Notes under the pieces: model-generated
What the model saw: only the letters and a program-made list of their open reading frames with translations
Database searches by the model: none
Told to the model about the DNA's origin: nothing
DNA from: Gimesia benthica
GTDB taxonomy: Bacteria > Planctomycetota > Planctomycetia > Planctomycetales > Planctomycetaceae
Length of the DNA stretch: 64,000 nucleotides
Assembly (NCBI RefSeq): GCF_009720525.1
Contig: NZ_CP043930.1
Location: forward strand, 3,194,501 to 3,258,500
Direction: 5' to 3'
Part shown: positions 44,747 to 54,818 of the stretch, in pieces
Numbering within the stretch: the stretch's first letter is position 1
How the letters are laid out: every line of letters begins with the position of its first letter
Program-made: the position numbers and the translations under genes

Positions 44747-45060
44747 GAAACGATGATCGCCAGCACGCACCCAAATCCAGAATCGGCTCACCCCGAATGA
44801 AACCCGGGCCGAGCGCAGCGAGCAGGAAGTCGCAGCTCAATCGATCAATCCACAACCGGCCACCCACCCCAAACCGTAGGGTGCGGCCCCATGTGTCCGC
44901 CCGCCTGGCGACTGTGACTGCAATACAGACTCCCAAGGGAATCCCAGCCAGCACCAAAAATCAAAAGAACCATTTTACAAAAAAGAAACTCTCGCCTGTA
45001 GCTGAATATTGCTAAGCTGAAGGGAGATAGATTGCGAAAGCAATGTTCGAAAGCCCGATC

Positions 45061-45110
45061 TGGTTCCTGTCACATTTTCTGTCCAGAGAATGGGTATGCG
45101 TCAGGAACCT
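45061..45110. repeat. CAGGAACC inverted repeat, copy A
   Basis: GGTTCCTG at 45062-45069 and CAGGAACC at 45102-45109, spacer 32 nt. The left arm as read on the minus strand (GTGACAGGAACCA) matches 12 of 13 bases of the arm in copy B at 48702. Confidence 0.45.
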
Positions 45111-45321
45111 CATTGAGCATTGCGCACCAACAAGGAATGGATCTCAATCTGGTGCTTCGTCAAGTTTGAAATTAAGGGCTGGGAGTGTGGTTATGTGCTC
45201 TGTTGTCGCACTCCCGTGATCGCCATCACCCCAAAATTCATCAATAGAGCAGCGGATATAAATTGTCATATGAGATTTCAAGCTCGACATGGCACTACAT
45301 TTATTTTTCATGGAGTGTGAG

Positions 45322-48066
45322 ATGCTTTCCTGGAATCGTACTCTGGAAATCAGCTTAATTTTGTTCATCGCCACTTTTACAAGGAATTCTTGCGCTGAGG
45401 AACAGGAACTCTTCATTCAGCAATGGGGCCTTACATCTGCCGATCGTGTTGACGACTATGACCCTGAATCAGGACATCTGCTGACGAGACATCAGGCAAG
45501 TGCTGTTTTGTGGGATGTCAAAACGGGACTGGCGTTGCGGCAGTATCCGTTCAATACAAGAAATTTCTCTGCAAGGTTCTTGCAAAACGGTCGCTTGTTA
45601 TTGAAGTCATCAGAGATGGTGAGGCTGTTGAATAAGCAGAATGGAGAAGTCATTCGCGATATCGACCTCACCAGGTATAAATTCTCAAATTATTCCAACA
45701 TCCTGTTGATCAACGACGGGCAGCCAGTTTTCGTCGCTTCCTGCGGACCAGAAACGATTCGTGTCTGGAATCTGGAAACAGGCGAAATTCTCAACGAATT
45801 TCCGACAGAGGGAGAAATCAGCACAGCGAAGATCTCACCTGATCAACAATTTTTGTTAGCAGGTTCTGGTAACATTGGAATTCTCTGGAATTTAAGAACA
45901 GGGAAAGTACAACAACGGTTCTGTTCTCCCAATAGAATTCACACCGTTGAGTTCAACGACGATGGCAGCAAATTTCTCACCATCGGATCAGGCGAATTCT
46001 GGTACACACCGCGCGTGATCGTCTGGGAGACAGCGTCCGTATTTCCCTTGCTCTCTATTCCACGAACTGCACTTGATGCATCCTTTGTGAATGATGAGAT
46101 TTTGCTGAATTACCCCCAGGGAAAAGTTGAACTCTGGCCCTTGGATCGACATGAAAAAGCCCCTCCCAAAGAGAAATGGCCGACCTATCAGTCATCAACA
46201 GACAATCGCTGGTGGGTCACAAGGAATCATTGGCGGTTGCACGTTGATTCGAAGCAGAAAACCATAAGCCTGCACGGACCGTTACCGGATTCTCCTACGA
46301 TTGAGATCCCCACCCAGACGTCGTTGTTTGCGGCAGCATACCATCTTCCCCTGGCATTCTCGCCCTCAGGTCGCTGGCTGCTGACAGGCAAATCAGGCTG
46401 GGGGGATCCCGGGCAACCGAGTGCAATCTGGGATCTGAAACAGGGGGAGTTGAAATATCATTTGAAGAATATCGACTATGGCTCTTTTCATCCAACTGAA
46501 GACAAAGTACTTCTTCAGGATAATGAATTAAGAATCATGGACCTGACCTCAGGCGAGGTCCTGCAATCACTGCAAAGAAAAAAAGGAGACTCTTACTTTG
46601 AAGGGGCATTCACGTCTGCTCAGTTTTCGAAAGAGGGGAAACACGTGCTCATCTCAACGGGAGACTGGTATGACGGAAACGGAGGAGGGATCCTCATCTG
46701 GAATCTTCAGACTGGTAAAATTGAACGAGACTATGCCAGATCGAGTAAAGCAGTCATCTACGCCGGTTGGAACTCAGATGAATCGAAAATCGTCGCTGCA
46801 CTGACACCAGGAAACGATGGAAGTGCCGGCATTGACGAGATCAGAGTAATCGATGCCATGACTGGAGGGTCGCTGCAAACGAGGATGTTTCCTGATTCGG
46901 GGATCGGAGTCGGCGACGTTAATCCGTCAGGGAATTTGATTTCAGCAACTTCCTGCAAGTGGATCAGAAACAAATTGCCAGCCAACGGTTCGACTATGCA
47001 ATACACGACTTCTTTACTGGCAATTGACGATCTCGAACAAAACCGCGCCGACTTACCCGGGCAACATCTCTTATGGAACAGGAATGGCAGCATTGCCGGA
47101 TACCTTCCGAGTCGCGGCAAGCTGAGCTTCTTCGATCTGGAAGAAAATGAGACCCTTTGCTCGCGCGCGACTTCGTTGAGCCAGTGGTCGAAAATTCTCT
47201 TTCACCCCGGTCAACTTCTCATCGCAGGTTCACCAGGACCTCCACGTCAATCGGTGGAGACTGTCAGTGATTCTGTCGGCTTTGAACAGACCCTGACTGG
47301 TGATCTGGAGGCAGAATTGTTCCTCTTTTACGGCTCTGAAGATTGGCTGATTAAAACGAAATCCGGATTCGTGAACGGATCGCCCGGTGGATTACGCCGC
47401 GCAACAAGTCGAGTCCCGGGAACGCCACAAGTCAGTTACGAAGCCGACTTCACTGATTCGATCACCAGGCCGAAGGCGGTCGGCAAAGCACTCACTCAAT
47501 CGCTTGCGGACGACTTGAACCTGAAAGCAGAACTACAAAAGTTACCACAGCGCGACATCCCCAATCTCGCCCCAACCCCCAAGGCAAAACCGCAAAAGTA
47601 TCACGACCCCACAAAACGGCTCAAAGAGATTTCCGAGCAACTGAAAGCCGCAGGAGCGAAAATCAAACAGGCTCAATTCAGCGGGATCACCTACGTGCAT
47701 CTCGAAGGTCATCCCGTCACCGACGACCTCATCAAACAACTTCGCTGGGCTGGAAATATTGATCGACTCTATCTGGCAGAGACCGGAATCACTGATCAAC
47801 AACTCGATGAAATTGGGATTCTGAAGGATATCAAAAGAATGTCACTGTGGGGAAATCCAATTACCGACGCCGGTCTCTCAGAACTGACTGCCATGTGGAG
47901 TCTGGAAGTCCTGGACATTCATGATACCAAAATCACCGCAGCGGGTTTGAATCAGTTGCGAATGCTTCCGGATCTGAAAACGCTCATCATCCCAGCGAGC
48001 ATCAATGTAAACGAACTTGCTCCATTAAAAACTCAGCGACCTGATTTGGAACTTCTTCTGCGATAA
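45322..48066 (+). CDS. Secreted WD40-like repeat protein with C-terminal leucine-rich repeats
   Basis: A 914-residue protein from the ATG at 45322 (GGAG 6-7 nt before; an upstream ATG at 45289 lacks one). Signal peptide MLSWNRTLEISLILFIATFTRNSCA. Residues about 35-700 contain WD40/beta-propeller-like units with the recurring W(D/N)LxTG core (LWDVKTGLALRQY, VWNLETGEILNEF, LWNLRTGKVQQRF, IWDLKQGELKYHL, IMDLTSGEVLQSL, IWNLQTGKIERDY). A Lys/Pro-rich linker near 760 leads to LRRs (IDRLYLAETGITDQQLDEIG, MSLWGNPITDAGLSELTAMWSLEVLDIHDTKITAAGLNQL). Domains of this kind bind ligands outside the cell. No catalytic domain. Base composition is more A/T-rich than neighbours. Confidence 0.87.
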   Translation: MLSWNRTLEISLILFIATFTRNSCAEEQELFIQQWGLTSADRVDDYDPESGHLLTRHQASAVLWDVKTGLALRQYPFNTRNFSARFLQNGRLLLKSSEMVRLLNKQNGEVIRDIDLTRYKFSNYSNILLINDGQPVFVASCGPETIRVWNLETGEILNEFPTEGEISTAKISPDQQFLLAGSGNIGILWNLRTGKVQQRFCSPNRIHTVEFNDDGSKFLTIGSGEFWYTPRVIVWETASVFPLLSIPRTALDASFVNDEILLNYPQGKVELWPLDRHEKAPPKEKWPTYQSSTDNRWWVTRNHWRLHVDSKQKTISLHGPLPDSPTIEIPTQTSLFAAAYHLPLAFSPSGRWLLTGKSGWGDPGQPSAIWDLKQGELKYHLKNIDYGSFHPTEDKVLLQDNELRIMDLTSGEVLQSLQRKKGDSYFEGAFTSAQFSKEGKHVLISTGDWYDGNGGGILIWNLQTGKIERDYARSSKAVIYAGWNSDESKIVAALTPGNDGSAGIDEIRVIDAMTGGSLQTRMFPDSGIGVGDVNPSGNLISATSCKWIRNKLPANGSTMQYTTSLLAIDDLEQNRADLPGQHLLWNRNGSIAGYLPSRGKLSFFDLEENETLCSRATSLSQWSKILFHPGQLLIAGSPGPPRQSVETVSDSVGFEQTLTGDLEAELFLFYGSEDWLIKTKSGFVNGSPGGLRRATSRVPGTPQVSYEADFTDSITRPKAVGKALTQSLADDLNLKAELQKLPQRDIPNLAPTPKAKPQKYHDPTKRLKEISEQLKAAGAKIKQAQFSGITYVHLEGHPVTDDLIKQLRWAGNIDRLYLAETGITDQQLDEIGILKDIKRMSLWGNPITDAGLSELTAMWSLEVLDIHDTKITAAGLNQLRMLPDLKTLIIPASINVNELAPLKTQRPDLELLLR

Positions 48067-48227
48067 ACAGATCGATCTTGAGCCACTTCCCTGACGGTTT
48101 CACAGAGTATAACCATCAAGTTAATTGTCATCGGACGATGTAACTCGGCAGAACGGATGTCGGGCCGCGGTGAAGACTTACTGGGCTAATGCCATTGACC
48201 TCATTATCACGCCGAAAACCAATATCC

Positions 48228-48572
48228 CTAGTCGTCGATCCCGGTGTCTTGATTGCCGACACCGAAGCCGTGGGGGTGGGACGACGGCACTTCCAATACG
48301 TGCTTCCAATGTTGGATGAAGGTTTCCCCGTGCTCCGTTTCCAGGCGTTCCTTCTCCTCCTCCACACGCTTCAGCACCTCCGGCCACCAGGTGGAATTGA
48401 GATAGGCCACGCGGCGGTCGTGCTCTTCGACAGAGATCCCCTCCTCATCAGGATCCAGCCCTTCCTGCTCAAAATTCATATCCCGCCAATGATCGCCGGG
48501 ATGGGGAACAAACCCTTGTGTGTCATGAGGAAACTGGTGGTTAAATGAATCCATATGAGACTTGTGAAACAT
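48228..48572 (-). CDS. Conserved hypothetical protein, histidine/acidic-rich
   Basis: The ATG at 48572 is chosen because AGGAGAGG lies 5 nt before it; an ATG at 48623 has no such site. The 114-residue product is hydrophilic (MFHKSHMDSFNHQFPHDTQGFVPHPGDHWRDMNFEQEGLDPDEEGISVEEHDRRVAYLNSTWWPEVLKRVEEEKERLETEHG), with many His, Asp and Trp and a short helix. No family or membrane segment was recognised. It lies downstream of the 48764 gene on the same strand. Confidence 0.6.
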   Translation of the reverse strand: MFHKSHMDSFNHQFPHDTQGFVPHPGDHWRDMNFEQEGLDPDEEGISVEEHDRRVAYLNSTWWPEVLKRVEEEKERLETEHGETFIQHWKHVLEVPSSHPHGFGVGNQDTGIDD

Positions 48573-48701
48573 CGGAACCTCTCCTGTGCAATCCAGAATG
48601 CGAATCGAAGTAAAGTGCCTCACTCTATTGGAATCTTCAGCTCCAAAGTCTTCAATACCGAATGCCGGGTAGATCGAAAGAAATTCCGATGGAGATGAAA
48701 G

Positions 48702-48744
48702 GTGTCAGGAACCATTTTTGGAACTCGTATTTGGTTCCTGAAAC
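48702..48744. repeat. CAGGAACC inverted repeat, copy B
   Basis: TCAGGAACCA at 48705-48714 and its perfect complement TGGTTCCTGA at 48732-48741, spacer 17 nt, followed by AAC and seven T. It could double as a + strand terminator, but no + strand gene ends here. Same core octamer as copy A, 3.6 kb away. Confidence 0.5.
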
Positions 48745-48763
48745 TTTTTTTAGCTATCACCCT

Positions 48764-49141
48764 CTAGTAGTCAACTGTCTCAATTAGAATTACTTCATGC
48801 CCTAATTGAATAAAGATGTCATGCAGTTTTTTAACGAAATTGATACCTTCATCCCCTCCTTCTAAAAAATCCATCAGCTTGATTACTTCATGAGAATTTC
48901 GAACTTTTAGCATATGGTCTGTCGAAAAAGCCCCCATAAAGTACCGTTTGCTTAGTTCTTCCTTTCCTGTTTCAGGATTGAATTCATAGATCGGCTCTAA
49001 AACGAATTCGTCTAAATCATCATCTTCATCGACTAAAGGTATTTCTCCAATTGCAATCCAAATACGCTTAGGTACAGGCTTTTTAGATGAAAATAAAGCA
49101 ACTTCGGAGAGCCTCATTTCATAGATAATATGGACTTTCAT
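48764..49141 (-). CDS. Hypothetical protein, A/T-rich orphan
   Basis: A 125-residue ORF (MKVHIIYEMRLSEVALFSSKKPVPKRIWIAIGEIPLVDEDDDLDEFVLEPIYEFNPETGKEELSKRYFMGAFSTDHMLKVRNSHEVIKLMDFLEGGDEGINFVKKLHDIFIQLGHEV). It has no signal peptide or membrane span and was not recognised. Codon use is strikingly A/T-rich compared with leuS next door, suggesting recent acquisition. It could be a small immunity-type or orphan protein, but there is no toxin gene adjacent. Confidence 0.6.
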   Translation of the reverse strand: MKVHIIYEMRLSEVALFSSKKPVPKRIWIAIGEIPLVDEDDDLDEFVLEPIYEFNPETGKEELSKRYFMGAFSTDHMLKVRNSHEVIKLMDFLEGGDEGINFVKKLHDIFIQLGHEVILIETVDY

Positions 49142-49272
49142 TTTTGCAATTCTGGGTTAAGGACAACATCATAGTGGCAGATCTTTTTCACATCCCAACA
49201 GACGCAAAAACAGCGCAGCAGGTCCCGCTGCGCTGCAAGCCTGCCTCTGACTGCTCCCCGGATGAACGCCGC

Positions 49273-52197
49273 TTACTTCACAACGAAGTTGATCAACCGG
49301 CCGGGAATGACGACCGCTTTGACAATCGTCTTGCCTTCCAGGTATTTGGCGATGGTCTCGTCCTGCTCCGCGGCCTGCTGCATCGCTGCCTGGTCCGCAT
49401 CGGCGGCTACTGAGATCTTGGAACGCAATTTTCCATTCACCTGCACCGGCACTTCGACCACCGATTCCTGCAGCAACGCTTCGTCATACTGCGGCCAGTC
49501 GGCGTAAGCCAGCGACTCGGTATGACCGAGGATGCTCCAGAGTTCCTCGGCGATGTGCGGTGCGAACGGGGAGAGCAACAGGAGGAAATCAGAAAGCACC
49601 GAACGCGAACGCGTCTTCTGCTGCCCCATCGCATTTACGAATTCCATCATGCGGCTGATGGCCGTATTGAACGAGAGCTTCTCGATATCTGCGGACACCG
49701 CTTTGATGGTCTTGTGCAGAATCCGCAACTGTTCTTCCGAAGGATCTGCGTCGGTCACGCTCTCGTTCAACTGCAACTCTTCGGCACGTTCATCGATGAT
49801 CAATCGCCAGACGCGACCGAGGAAACGACAGACGCCGTCCACGCCACTCATGCTCCAGGGCTTGGTTGCTTCGAGCGGTCCCATAAACATTTCGTACATC
49901 CGCAAGGAGTCGGCACCGTACTCGTCCACCACAAAGTCGGGATTGACCACGTTGCCCCGCGACTTCGACATCTTATGCGCGCGGCTGTTGACGAAGATCT
50001 CCGGTTCACCCACGAGCACGAAATCTTCGCCCGCTTTTTCTACCTGCTCCGATTCGAGTTTGATCGGCGTGGCTGGTTCACCTGAGTTCTTAATGGCCCA
50101 TTTTGTGTCGGACTCATCCGATTCTTCCACGTCTTTCGCGGAGATCCAGGAGCCGTCGGCTTTCTGGAAGCCGGTCAACTCGACGTCGCCGAGAATCATC
50201 CCCTGGTTCACAAGCTTCTGGAACGGTTCGGGGCAGGTCACATAACCGCGGTCGAACAACACCTGATGCCAGAAGCGGGCATAGAGCAGGTGCAACACCG
50301 CGTGCTCACCACCGCCGATATAGAGGTCAACGGGCAACCACTGTTTTTCAATCTCGGGATCGATAAACCGCTCCCCGTTTTTCGGATCGGCATACCGCAA
50401 GTAGTACCAGCAGGATCCCGCCCATTGCGGCATGCTGTTGACCTCCCGCATCAAACGGGTGCCGTCCGCGTCGGTTTTGTACAACCACTCTTCAGGGGCG
50501 ACAGACAACGGCGGTTCCGGAGTTCCTGTCGGCTTGAATTCCTTCAACTCGGGAAGTTCAACGGGCAAATTATCTTCTGCCTCGGCCCGCATCAAACCGG
50601 TGATGTTGCCTTCCGCGTCGAGTTCATGCCAGATCGGGAACGGCTCGCCCCAGAAGTGCTGACGACTGAAGAGCCAGTCCCGCAACCGGTAATTGACGGC
50701 CCCTTTCCCCACGCCCTGACTGACGAGGTCCGCGGTAATCTGTTTCTTGAAGTCAGCCGTCGGCGTGCCGTCAAAGTCACCTGAGTTAATCGCGGTTCCG
50801 AACCCGGAAAACGGGGTACGTTTCTGACCGTCAATCTCGGCTTCGAGCGCCTGTTCGTCTTTGGACGGTGTGTAGTCCGCGGGCGGTTCGACAACGGCGA
50901 TGATCGGCAAATCGAATTCCACCGCGAATTCCCAGTCGCGCAAGTCGTGCGCGGGAACCGCCATGATGGCACCGGTGCCGTAACTGCTCAAGACGTAGTC
51001 CGCAATCCAGACCGGCACCCGCGCCCCGTTGACCGGGTTGACTGCGTAGCTGCCGGTAAAGACGCCCGTCTTCTCCTTGGCGAGATCGGTTCGGTCGAGA
51101 TCGCTCTTGAGGGCCGCCTGTTTGCGATAAGTGTCGACAGCTGCTTTCTGTTCGTCGGAGGTCAAACGATCCACGAACGGATGCTCGGGCGCCAACACCA
51201 TGTAGGTGGCTCCGTACAACGTGTCCGGTCGGGTCGTGTAAACCCGCAACACGTCGGCTTCCTGATCTTCCGGGAATCCCTCGCCACTGCGTCGGGTCTT
51301 CCAGGCAGAGAACGCGGCATCGAGATCGTCGCTGTCTTCTCCCGAGCCGATAAAGAAATCGACCTCGGCCCCTTCACTGCGGCCAATCCAGTTGGTCTGA
51401 AGCGACTTGATCGAATCGGACCAGTCGAGACCTTCGAGGCCGTCCACGAGACGATCGCCGTATTTGGTGATCCGCAACATCCACTGCCGCAAGGGAACCC
51501 GCTCGACCGGATGGCCGCCCCGTTCACTCTTGCCGTCGATGATCTCTTCATTCGCCAATACGGTTCCCAACTTCGGGCACCAGTTGACCGGCGCTTCATG
51601 CTGGTAAGCGAGACGCTGACGATCCTGGTAGCGGCGGACCGCTTCTGCTCCCGCGGCCTGCACTTTTTCAGGAATCGGCAATTCGCTGATCGGGCGAGCC
51701 CGCCCCGTGCGTTCTTTCCCGTCCGGCCCGGTCCACTTGCATTCATTGTCGAACCAGGAATCGAACAACTGGAGGAAGATCCACTGCGTCCAGCGGAAGT
51801 AATCGGGATCGGTCGTGGAGAATTCACGACTCCAGTCGTAACTGAAGCCGAGCATCTTCAACTGGCGGCGGAACGTATCAATGTTTTTCTGCGTCGTAAT
51901 CCGCGGCGGGGTACCGGTTTTGATCGCGTGCTGTTCCGCGGGCAAGCCGAAGGCGTCCCAGCCCATCGGGTGCAAGACCTGCTTCCCCTGCATGCGGGCA
52001 TGACGACAGACAATATCGGTGGCGGTGTAACCTTCCGGATGCCCCACGTGCAGACCATCGCCCGACGGATAGGGAAACATATCGAGAACATACAGCTTGT
52101 CTTTCCCTTCAACAAAGTCTCCCGTTTTGAAGGTTTCGTGCTGGTCCCAATAGGCTTGCCATTTGGTTTCAATCCGCTTGGCGTCATAGCGAGGCAT
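49273..52197 (-). CDS. leuS: Leucyl-tRNA synthetase
   Basis: A class Ia aminoacyl-tRNA synthetase of 974 residues starting at ATG 52197 ([17 protein letters not shown]); a GTG at 52227 would add 10 residues. The HIGH-type motif is [15 protein letters not shown], the KMSKS motif is [13 protein letters not shown], and the CP1 editing domain (DFIGSG..., [38 protein letters not shown]) is complete. It charges tRNA-Leu and edits misactivated residues. It is transcribed alone toward the orphan gene. Confidence 0.97.
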   Translation of the reverse strand: MPRYDAKRIETKWQAYWDQHETFKTGDFVEGKDKLYVLDMFPYPSGDGLHVGHPEGYTATDIVCRHARMQGKQVLHPMGWDAFGLPAEQHAIKTGTPPRITTQKNIDTFRRQLKMLGFSYDWSREFSTTDPDYFRWTQWIFLQLFDSWFDNECKWTGPDGKERTGRARPISELPIPEKVQAAGAEAVRRYQDRQRLAYQHEAPVNWCPKLGTVLANEEIIDGKSERGGHPVERVPLRQWMLRITKYGDRLVDGLEGLDWSDSIKSLQTNWIGRSEGAEVDFFIGSGEDSDDLDAAFSAWKTRRSGEGFPEDQEADVLRVYTTRPDTLYGATYMVLAPEHPFVDRLTSDEQKAAVDTYRKQAALKSDLDRTDLAKEKTGVFTGSYAVNPVNGARVPVWIADYVLSSYGTGAIMAVPAHDLRDWEFAVEFDLPIIAVVEPPADYTPSKDEQALEAEIDGQKRTPFSGFGTAINSGDFDGTPTADFKKQITADLVSQGVGKGAVNYRLRDWLFSRQHFWGEPFPIWHELDAEGNITGLMRAEAEDNLPVELPELKEFKPTGTPEPPLSVAPEEWLYKTDADGTRLMREVNSMPQWAGSCWYYLRYADPKNGERFIDPEIEKQWLPVDLYIGGGEHAVLHLLYARFWHQVLFDRGYVTCPEPFQKLVNQGMILGDVELTGFQKADGSWISAKDVEESDESDTKWAIKNSGEPATPIKLESEQVEKAGEDFVLVGEPEIFVNSRAHKMSKSRGNVVNPDFVVDEYGADSLRMYEMFMGPLEATKPWSMSGVDGVCRFLGRVWRLIIDERAEELQLNESVTDADPSEEQLRILHKTIKAVSADIEKLSFNTAISRMMEFVNAMGQQKTRSRSVLSDFLLLLSPFAPHIAEELWSILGHTESLAYADWPQYDEALLQESVVEVPVQVNGKLRSKISVAADADQAAMQQAAEQDETIAKYLEGKTIVKAVVIPGRLINFVVK

Positions 52198-52494
52198 GGT
52201 ATCCGGTCTTCCTGATTCGTTGGGCACACGGGCCCGGTCAAAGATTTAAAATTCAACAGCCTGGAAACGTTTTCCCGGTCGTACAGGGTAACAGACAGAC
52301 AGGTTGGCTGTCAGTGATATCTACAAGAATAGAGTAAGTTTAGCTATCCTCGGAAACTTTGCAATTCTGCCTGTTTTTGAGATCGAGGGTTTCTTTACAG
52401 TCCTCGATTTGTCAAAATGGACGGGCTTAGAATCCGCCCCAGAACAATCCGATTTTTGACACTTAAAATACGGCTCAGACCGGGAGTAAACATA

Positions 52495-53460
52495 ATGGCA
52501 GTTCCTTCAGAGACCCAATTCAACCAGGAAACCAGCAGACGCGAATTTCTGAAATCAGCCTCACTGGCCGGTTTCGGTGCCCTCGCAGCAGGTTCTTTGT
52601 TCACAGACACCGTTTTGTCCGCCGGTGTTCAGAAAAAAACGGCCCCCGAACATCTGAAACTGAGTCTGGCCGCCTATTCTTTCAATCGGGATCTGCAGAA
52701 ATACTGGCCCACGCCCCGCAAACGCAAAACTCCCGCCACCATGGATATCATGGATTTCGTTCGCTACTGCGGCGAGCTGAAACTGGATGGCTGCGAGCTG
52801 ACCAGCTACTACTTCCCCAACCCGGTCAGTGAAGACTACCTGAAAGAGACCAAGGATCTCGTCGGCTCTCTGGGTCTGGAAGTCTCCGGCACCGCCATCG
52901 GCAACGACTTCTGTCTGCCCAAAGGCGATGCCCGCGACGCACAGCTGGAAATGACCCGCAAGTGGATCGACTACGCCGCCATCCTGGGTGCGCCCGTCAT
53001 CCGGATTTTCGCCGGCCGGGTTCCCAAGGGAGGCAACGAAGCAGAAGCCATCAAGATGTGCCAGGAAGGGATTAACGAATCACTGAAGTACGCGGAACAG
53101 AAAGGTGTCAGCCTCGCGCTGGAAAATCATGGCGGCATTACTTCCACCCCGGAACAGATGATGCGGATTATCGATGGCATCAACAAATCACCCAACTTTG
53201 GCGTGAACTTCGACAGCGGTAACTTCCGCACCGAACATCCCTACGCAGACCTGGAAAAGATCGCCCCCCTGGCGATCAATGCCCAGATCAAAGTCGAGAT
53301 GGGTGCCCGCGGAGAAGAAAAACCGGCCGACATTCCCCGGATCGTAAAAATTCTCAAGGACGCAAACTACAAGAACTTCATCGTCCTGGAGTATGAAGCC
53401 GATGAACCACCCAAAGAAGCAATTCCCGGCTACATCAAACAGCTGCGCAAGCTGATTTGA
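52495..53460 (+). CDS. Tat-exported sugar phosphate isomerase/epimerase-type TIM-barrel protein
   Basis: Start at ATG 52495 (GGGAG 8 nt before). The 321-residue product has a textbook twin-arginine signal (TSRREFLKSASLAGFGALAAGSLF, motif at 14-20), then a xylose-isomerase-like/AP-endonuclease-2 TIM barrel (KLDGCELTSYYFPNP, ALENHGGITSTPEQMMRIIDG, NFGVNFDSGNFR, NAQIKVEMGARGEEKP, FIVLEYEADEPPKEAIPGYI). Metal-binding E, D and H residues are in the expected segments. Planctomycetes have dozens of such periplasmic proteins, presumed sugar isomerases. It is an expected client of the TatC at 19829. Confidence 0.92.
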   Translation: MAVPSETQFNQETSRREFLKSASLAGFGALAAGSLFTDTVLSAGVQKKTAPEHLKLSLAAYSFNRDLQKYWPTPRKRKTPATMDIMDFVRYCGELKLDGCELTSYYFPNPVSEDYLKETKDLVGSLGLEVSGTAIGNDFCLPKGDARDAQLEMTRKWIDYAAILGAPVIRIFAGRVPKGGNEAEAIKMCQEGINESLKYAEQKGVSLALENHGGITSTPEQMMRIIDGINKSPNFGVNFDSGNFRTEHPYADLEKIAPLAINAQIKVEMGARGEEKPADIPRIVKILKDANYKNFIVLEYEADEPPKEAIPGYIKQLRKLI

Positions 53461-53506
53461 AGGTACTCGTTCCGCCATACCCCATCAGGTCGCATGAGAC
53501 GCCATC

Positions 53507-53884
53507 ATGGATGAAACCGATCCGCCCAATGAAAAAAAGACAGGCCGCTCGTTCCTGGGGAATCAACTTCCTCTCGAACGGGAGACCTGCATCTTTATCC
53601 TGGTCAACGCACTGGATGTGTTTATGACCTACCTGCTGCTGGTCACCGGAAGTTTCCGCGAGTCCAACCAGCTGGCCAACTACTTCATCGCCCACTGGGG
53701 CATCCGGGGGATGGTCTACTTCAAGTTCTCCCTGGTGGCGGTGGTGACAGTGATTGCCCAGATCGTGGCCCGCAAAAAAATGGAGACCGGCCGCAAGCTG
53801 TTGAACTTCGGCTCATTGATCGTCGCAGGCGTCGTCATCTACAGCTTCGTACTGCTGATGCGCTCGGGTTACCTGTTTAAATAA
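53507..53884 (+). CDS. DUF5658-like membrane protein
   Basis: A 125-residue protein with three hydrophobic segments (CIFILVNALDVFMTYLLLV, GMVYFKFSLVAVVTVIAQIVA, LNFGSLIVAGVVIYSFVLLMRSG). The pattern NALDVFMTYLLL...ESNQLANYFI matches what I recall of DUF5658. Function unknown. 46 nt after the Tat-exported protein gene on the same strand, possibly an operon. The gene converges with rsmE. Confidence 0.8.
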   Translation: MDETDPPNEKKTGRSFLGNQLPLERETCIFILVNALDVFMTYLLLVTGSFRESNQLANYFIAHWGIRGMVYFKFSLVAVVTVIAQIVARKKMETGRKLLNFGSLIVAGVVIYSFVLLMRSGYLFK

Positions 53885-53891
53885 CGAGGCT

Positions 53892-54608
53892 CTAAGGCAA
53901 GCGAACCAGGCCCGCCATCAGGAGGGCCGCCGTCTCGATCCGCAGGATTCCCGCGTTGATTTGAACCGCCTGCGCCCCCGCATCTTCAGCTGCCTGAACT
54001 TCCTCAGCAGAAAAGCCCCCTTCGGGTCCGATCAGAATCACAACACCGGCTGCGGACGCCTCCGATCCGGCCAGATTCAGTTCCGTCCACGCGGCTCCCT
54101 GTGGATCGGCGATCAGCAGTTGCTGCTCTGCCGGGTCGATCTCCTTGAGGAAGTCGCTCAACGGCTGTAACGGGGCCAGCTCCATCAGTCGAATCTGCCC
54201 CGACTGTTTCGCGGCGGACACTATCGTCTGTTGTAATTTTTTCAATCGGTTCTCACCCGGATCGACGCTGCTCCGTTCCGTGGTCAGGGGCACGAGCCTG
54301 GTGACGCCCAGCTCGGCTGCTTTTTCGACCAGCCAGCGAAAGCGATCTCCCTTGGGAACCGCGGTCGCCAGAATCAGGGGAACCTGTGTCTCAGCCTCGC
54401 TTTCGTGACGACGCACAACCTTGATATCGACCGTTTTCCGACCTGTTTTCTCAATCTGCCCCTCGGCTTCGATGCCGGTGCCGTTAAACAGCAGAACCTC
54501 ATCCCCCACCTTCATCCGTAACACGTGCAGCAGATGATGGGCCTCGCTCCCGTCCAGTTGGAGGAGCGCGTCGTCCAAAGAACCTTCATAAAAAAAACGA
54601 TGCGTCAT
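53892..54608 (-). CDS. rsmE: 16S rRNA (uracil-1498-N3)-methyltransferase RsmE
   Basis: A 238-residue SPOUT-class methyltransferase. Characteristic stretches: MTHRFFYEGSLDDALLQLDGSEAHHLLHVLRMKVGDEVLLFNGTG (N-terminal PUA-like domain), ATAVPKGDRFRWLVEKAAELGVTRLVPLTTERS, and the knotted SAM-binding C-terminus LIGPEGGFSAEEVQAAEDAGAQAVQINAGILRIETAAL. It methylates U1498 in the decoding-region helix 44. It is convergent with the DUF5658-like gene, 7 nt between stops. Confidence 0.95.
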   Translation of the reverse strand: MTHRFFYEGSLDDALLQLDGSEAHHLLHVLRMKVGDEVLLFNGTGIEAEGQIEKTGRKTVDIKVVRRHESEAETQVPLILATAVPKGDRFRWLVEKAAELGVTRLVPLTTERSSVDPGENRLKKLQQTIVSAAKQSGQIRLMELAPLQPLSDFLKEIDPAEQQLLIADPQGAAWTELNLAGSEASAAGVVILIGPEGGFSAEEVQAAEDAGAQAVQINAGILRIETAALLMAGLVRLP

Positions 54609-54818
54609 GAATGTTTCTCAAGAAATCACTGATCGAGGAAGAGACTGTGCGGCTTTAATTTACGCAAGTTGAGGAAAATGAACTCAGCAGCCACGGTTCG
54701 GTCATGCCGATAGTAGCCATTGGCCGATTTTAACAATAAGGCAGGATTCCGTAACAGCGGGACCAGAGAATCTGAGCAAATCTGTTCAAACATCATTTTC
54801 ATCGGGTCAACTTCAATC

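Larger units (their letters stand above)
44236..45321. other. 1.1-kb gene-free region with repeat-like sequence
   Basis: Open frames here (up to 134 codons) have compositionally odd, low-complexity products and no ribosome sites. The region includes the two repeat-like elements listed below and a stretch around 44876-44903 (GTAGGGTGCGGCCCC) resembling the dispersed boilerplate seen near mobile DNA in many genomes. It looks like an eroded accessory junction. Confidence 0.55.

Noticed and set aside
50947-52215. 422-codon + strand open frame
   Set aside because: Antisense to leuS, which carries HVGH and KMSKS motifs; no ribosome site or family match on the + strand.
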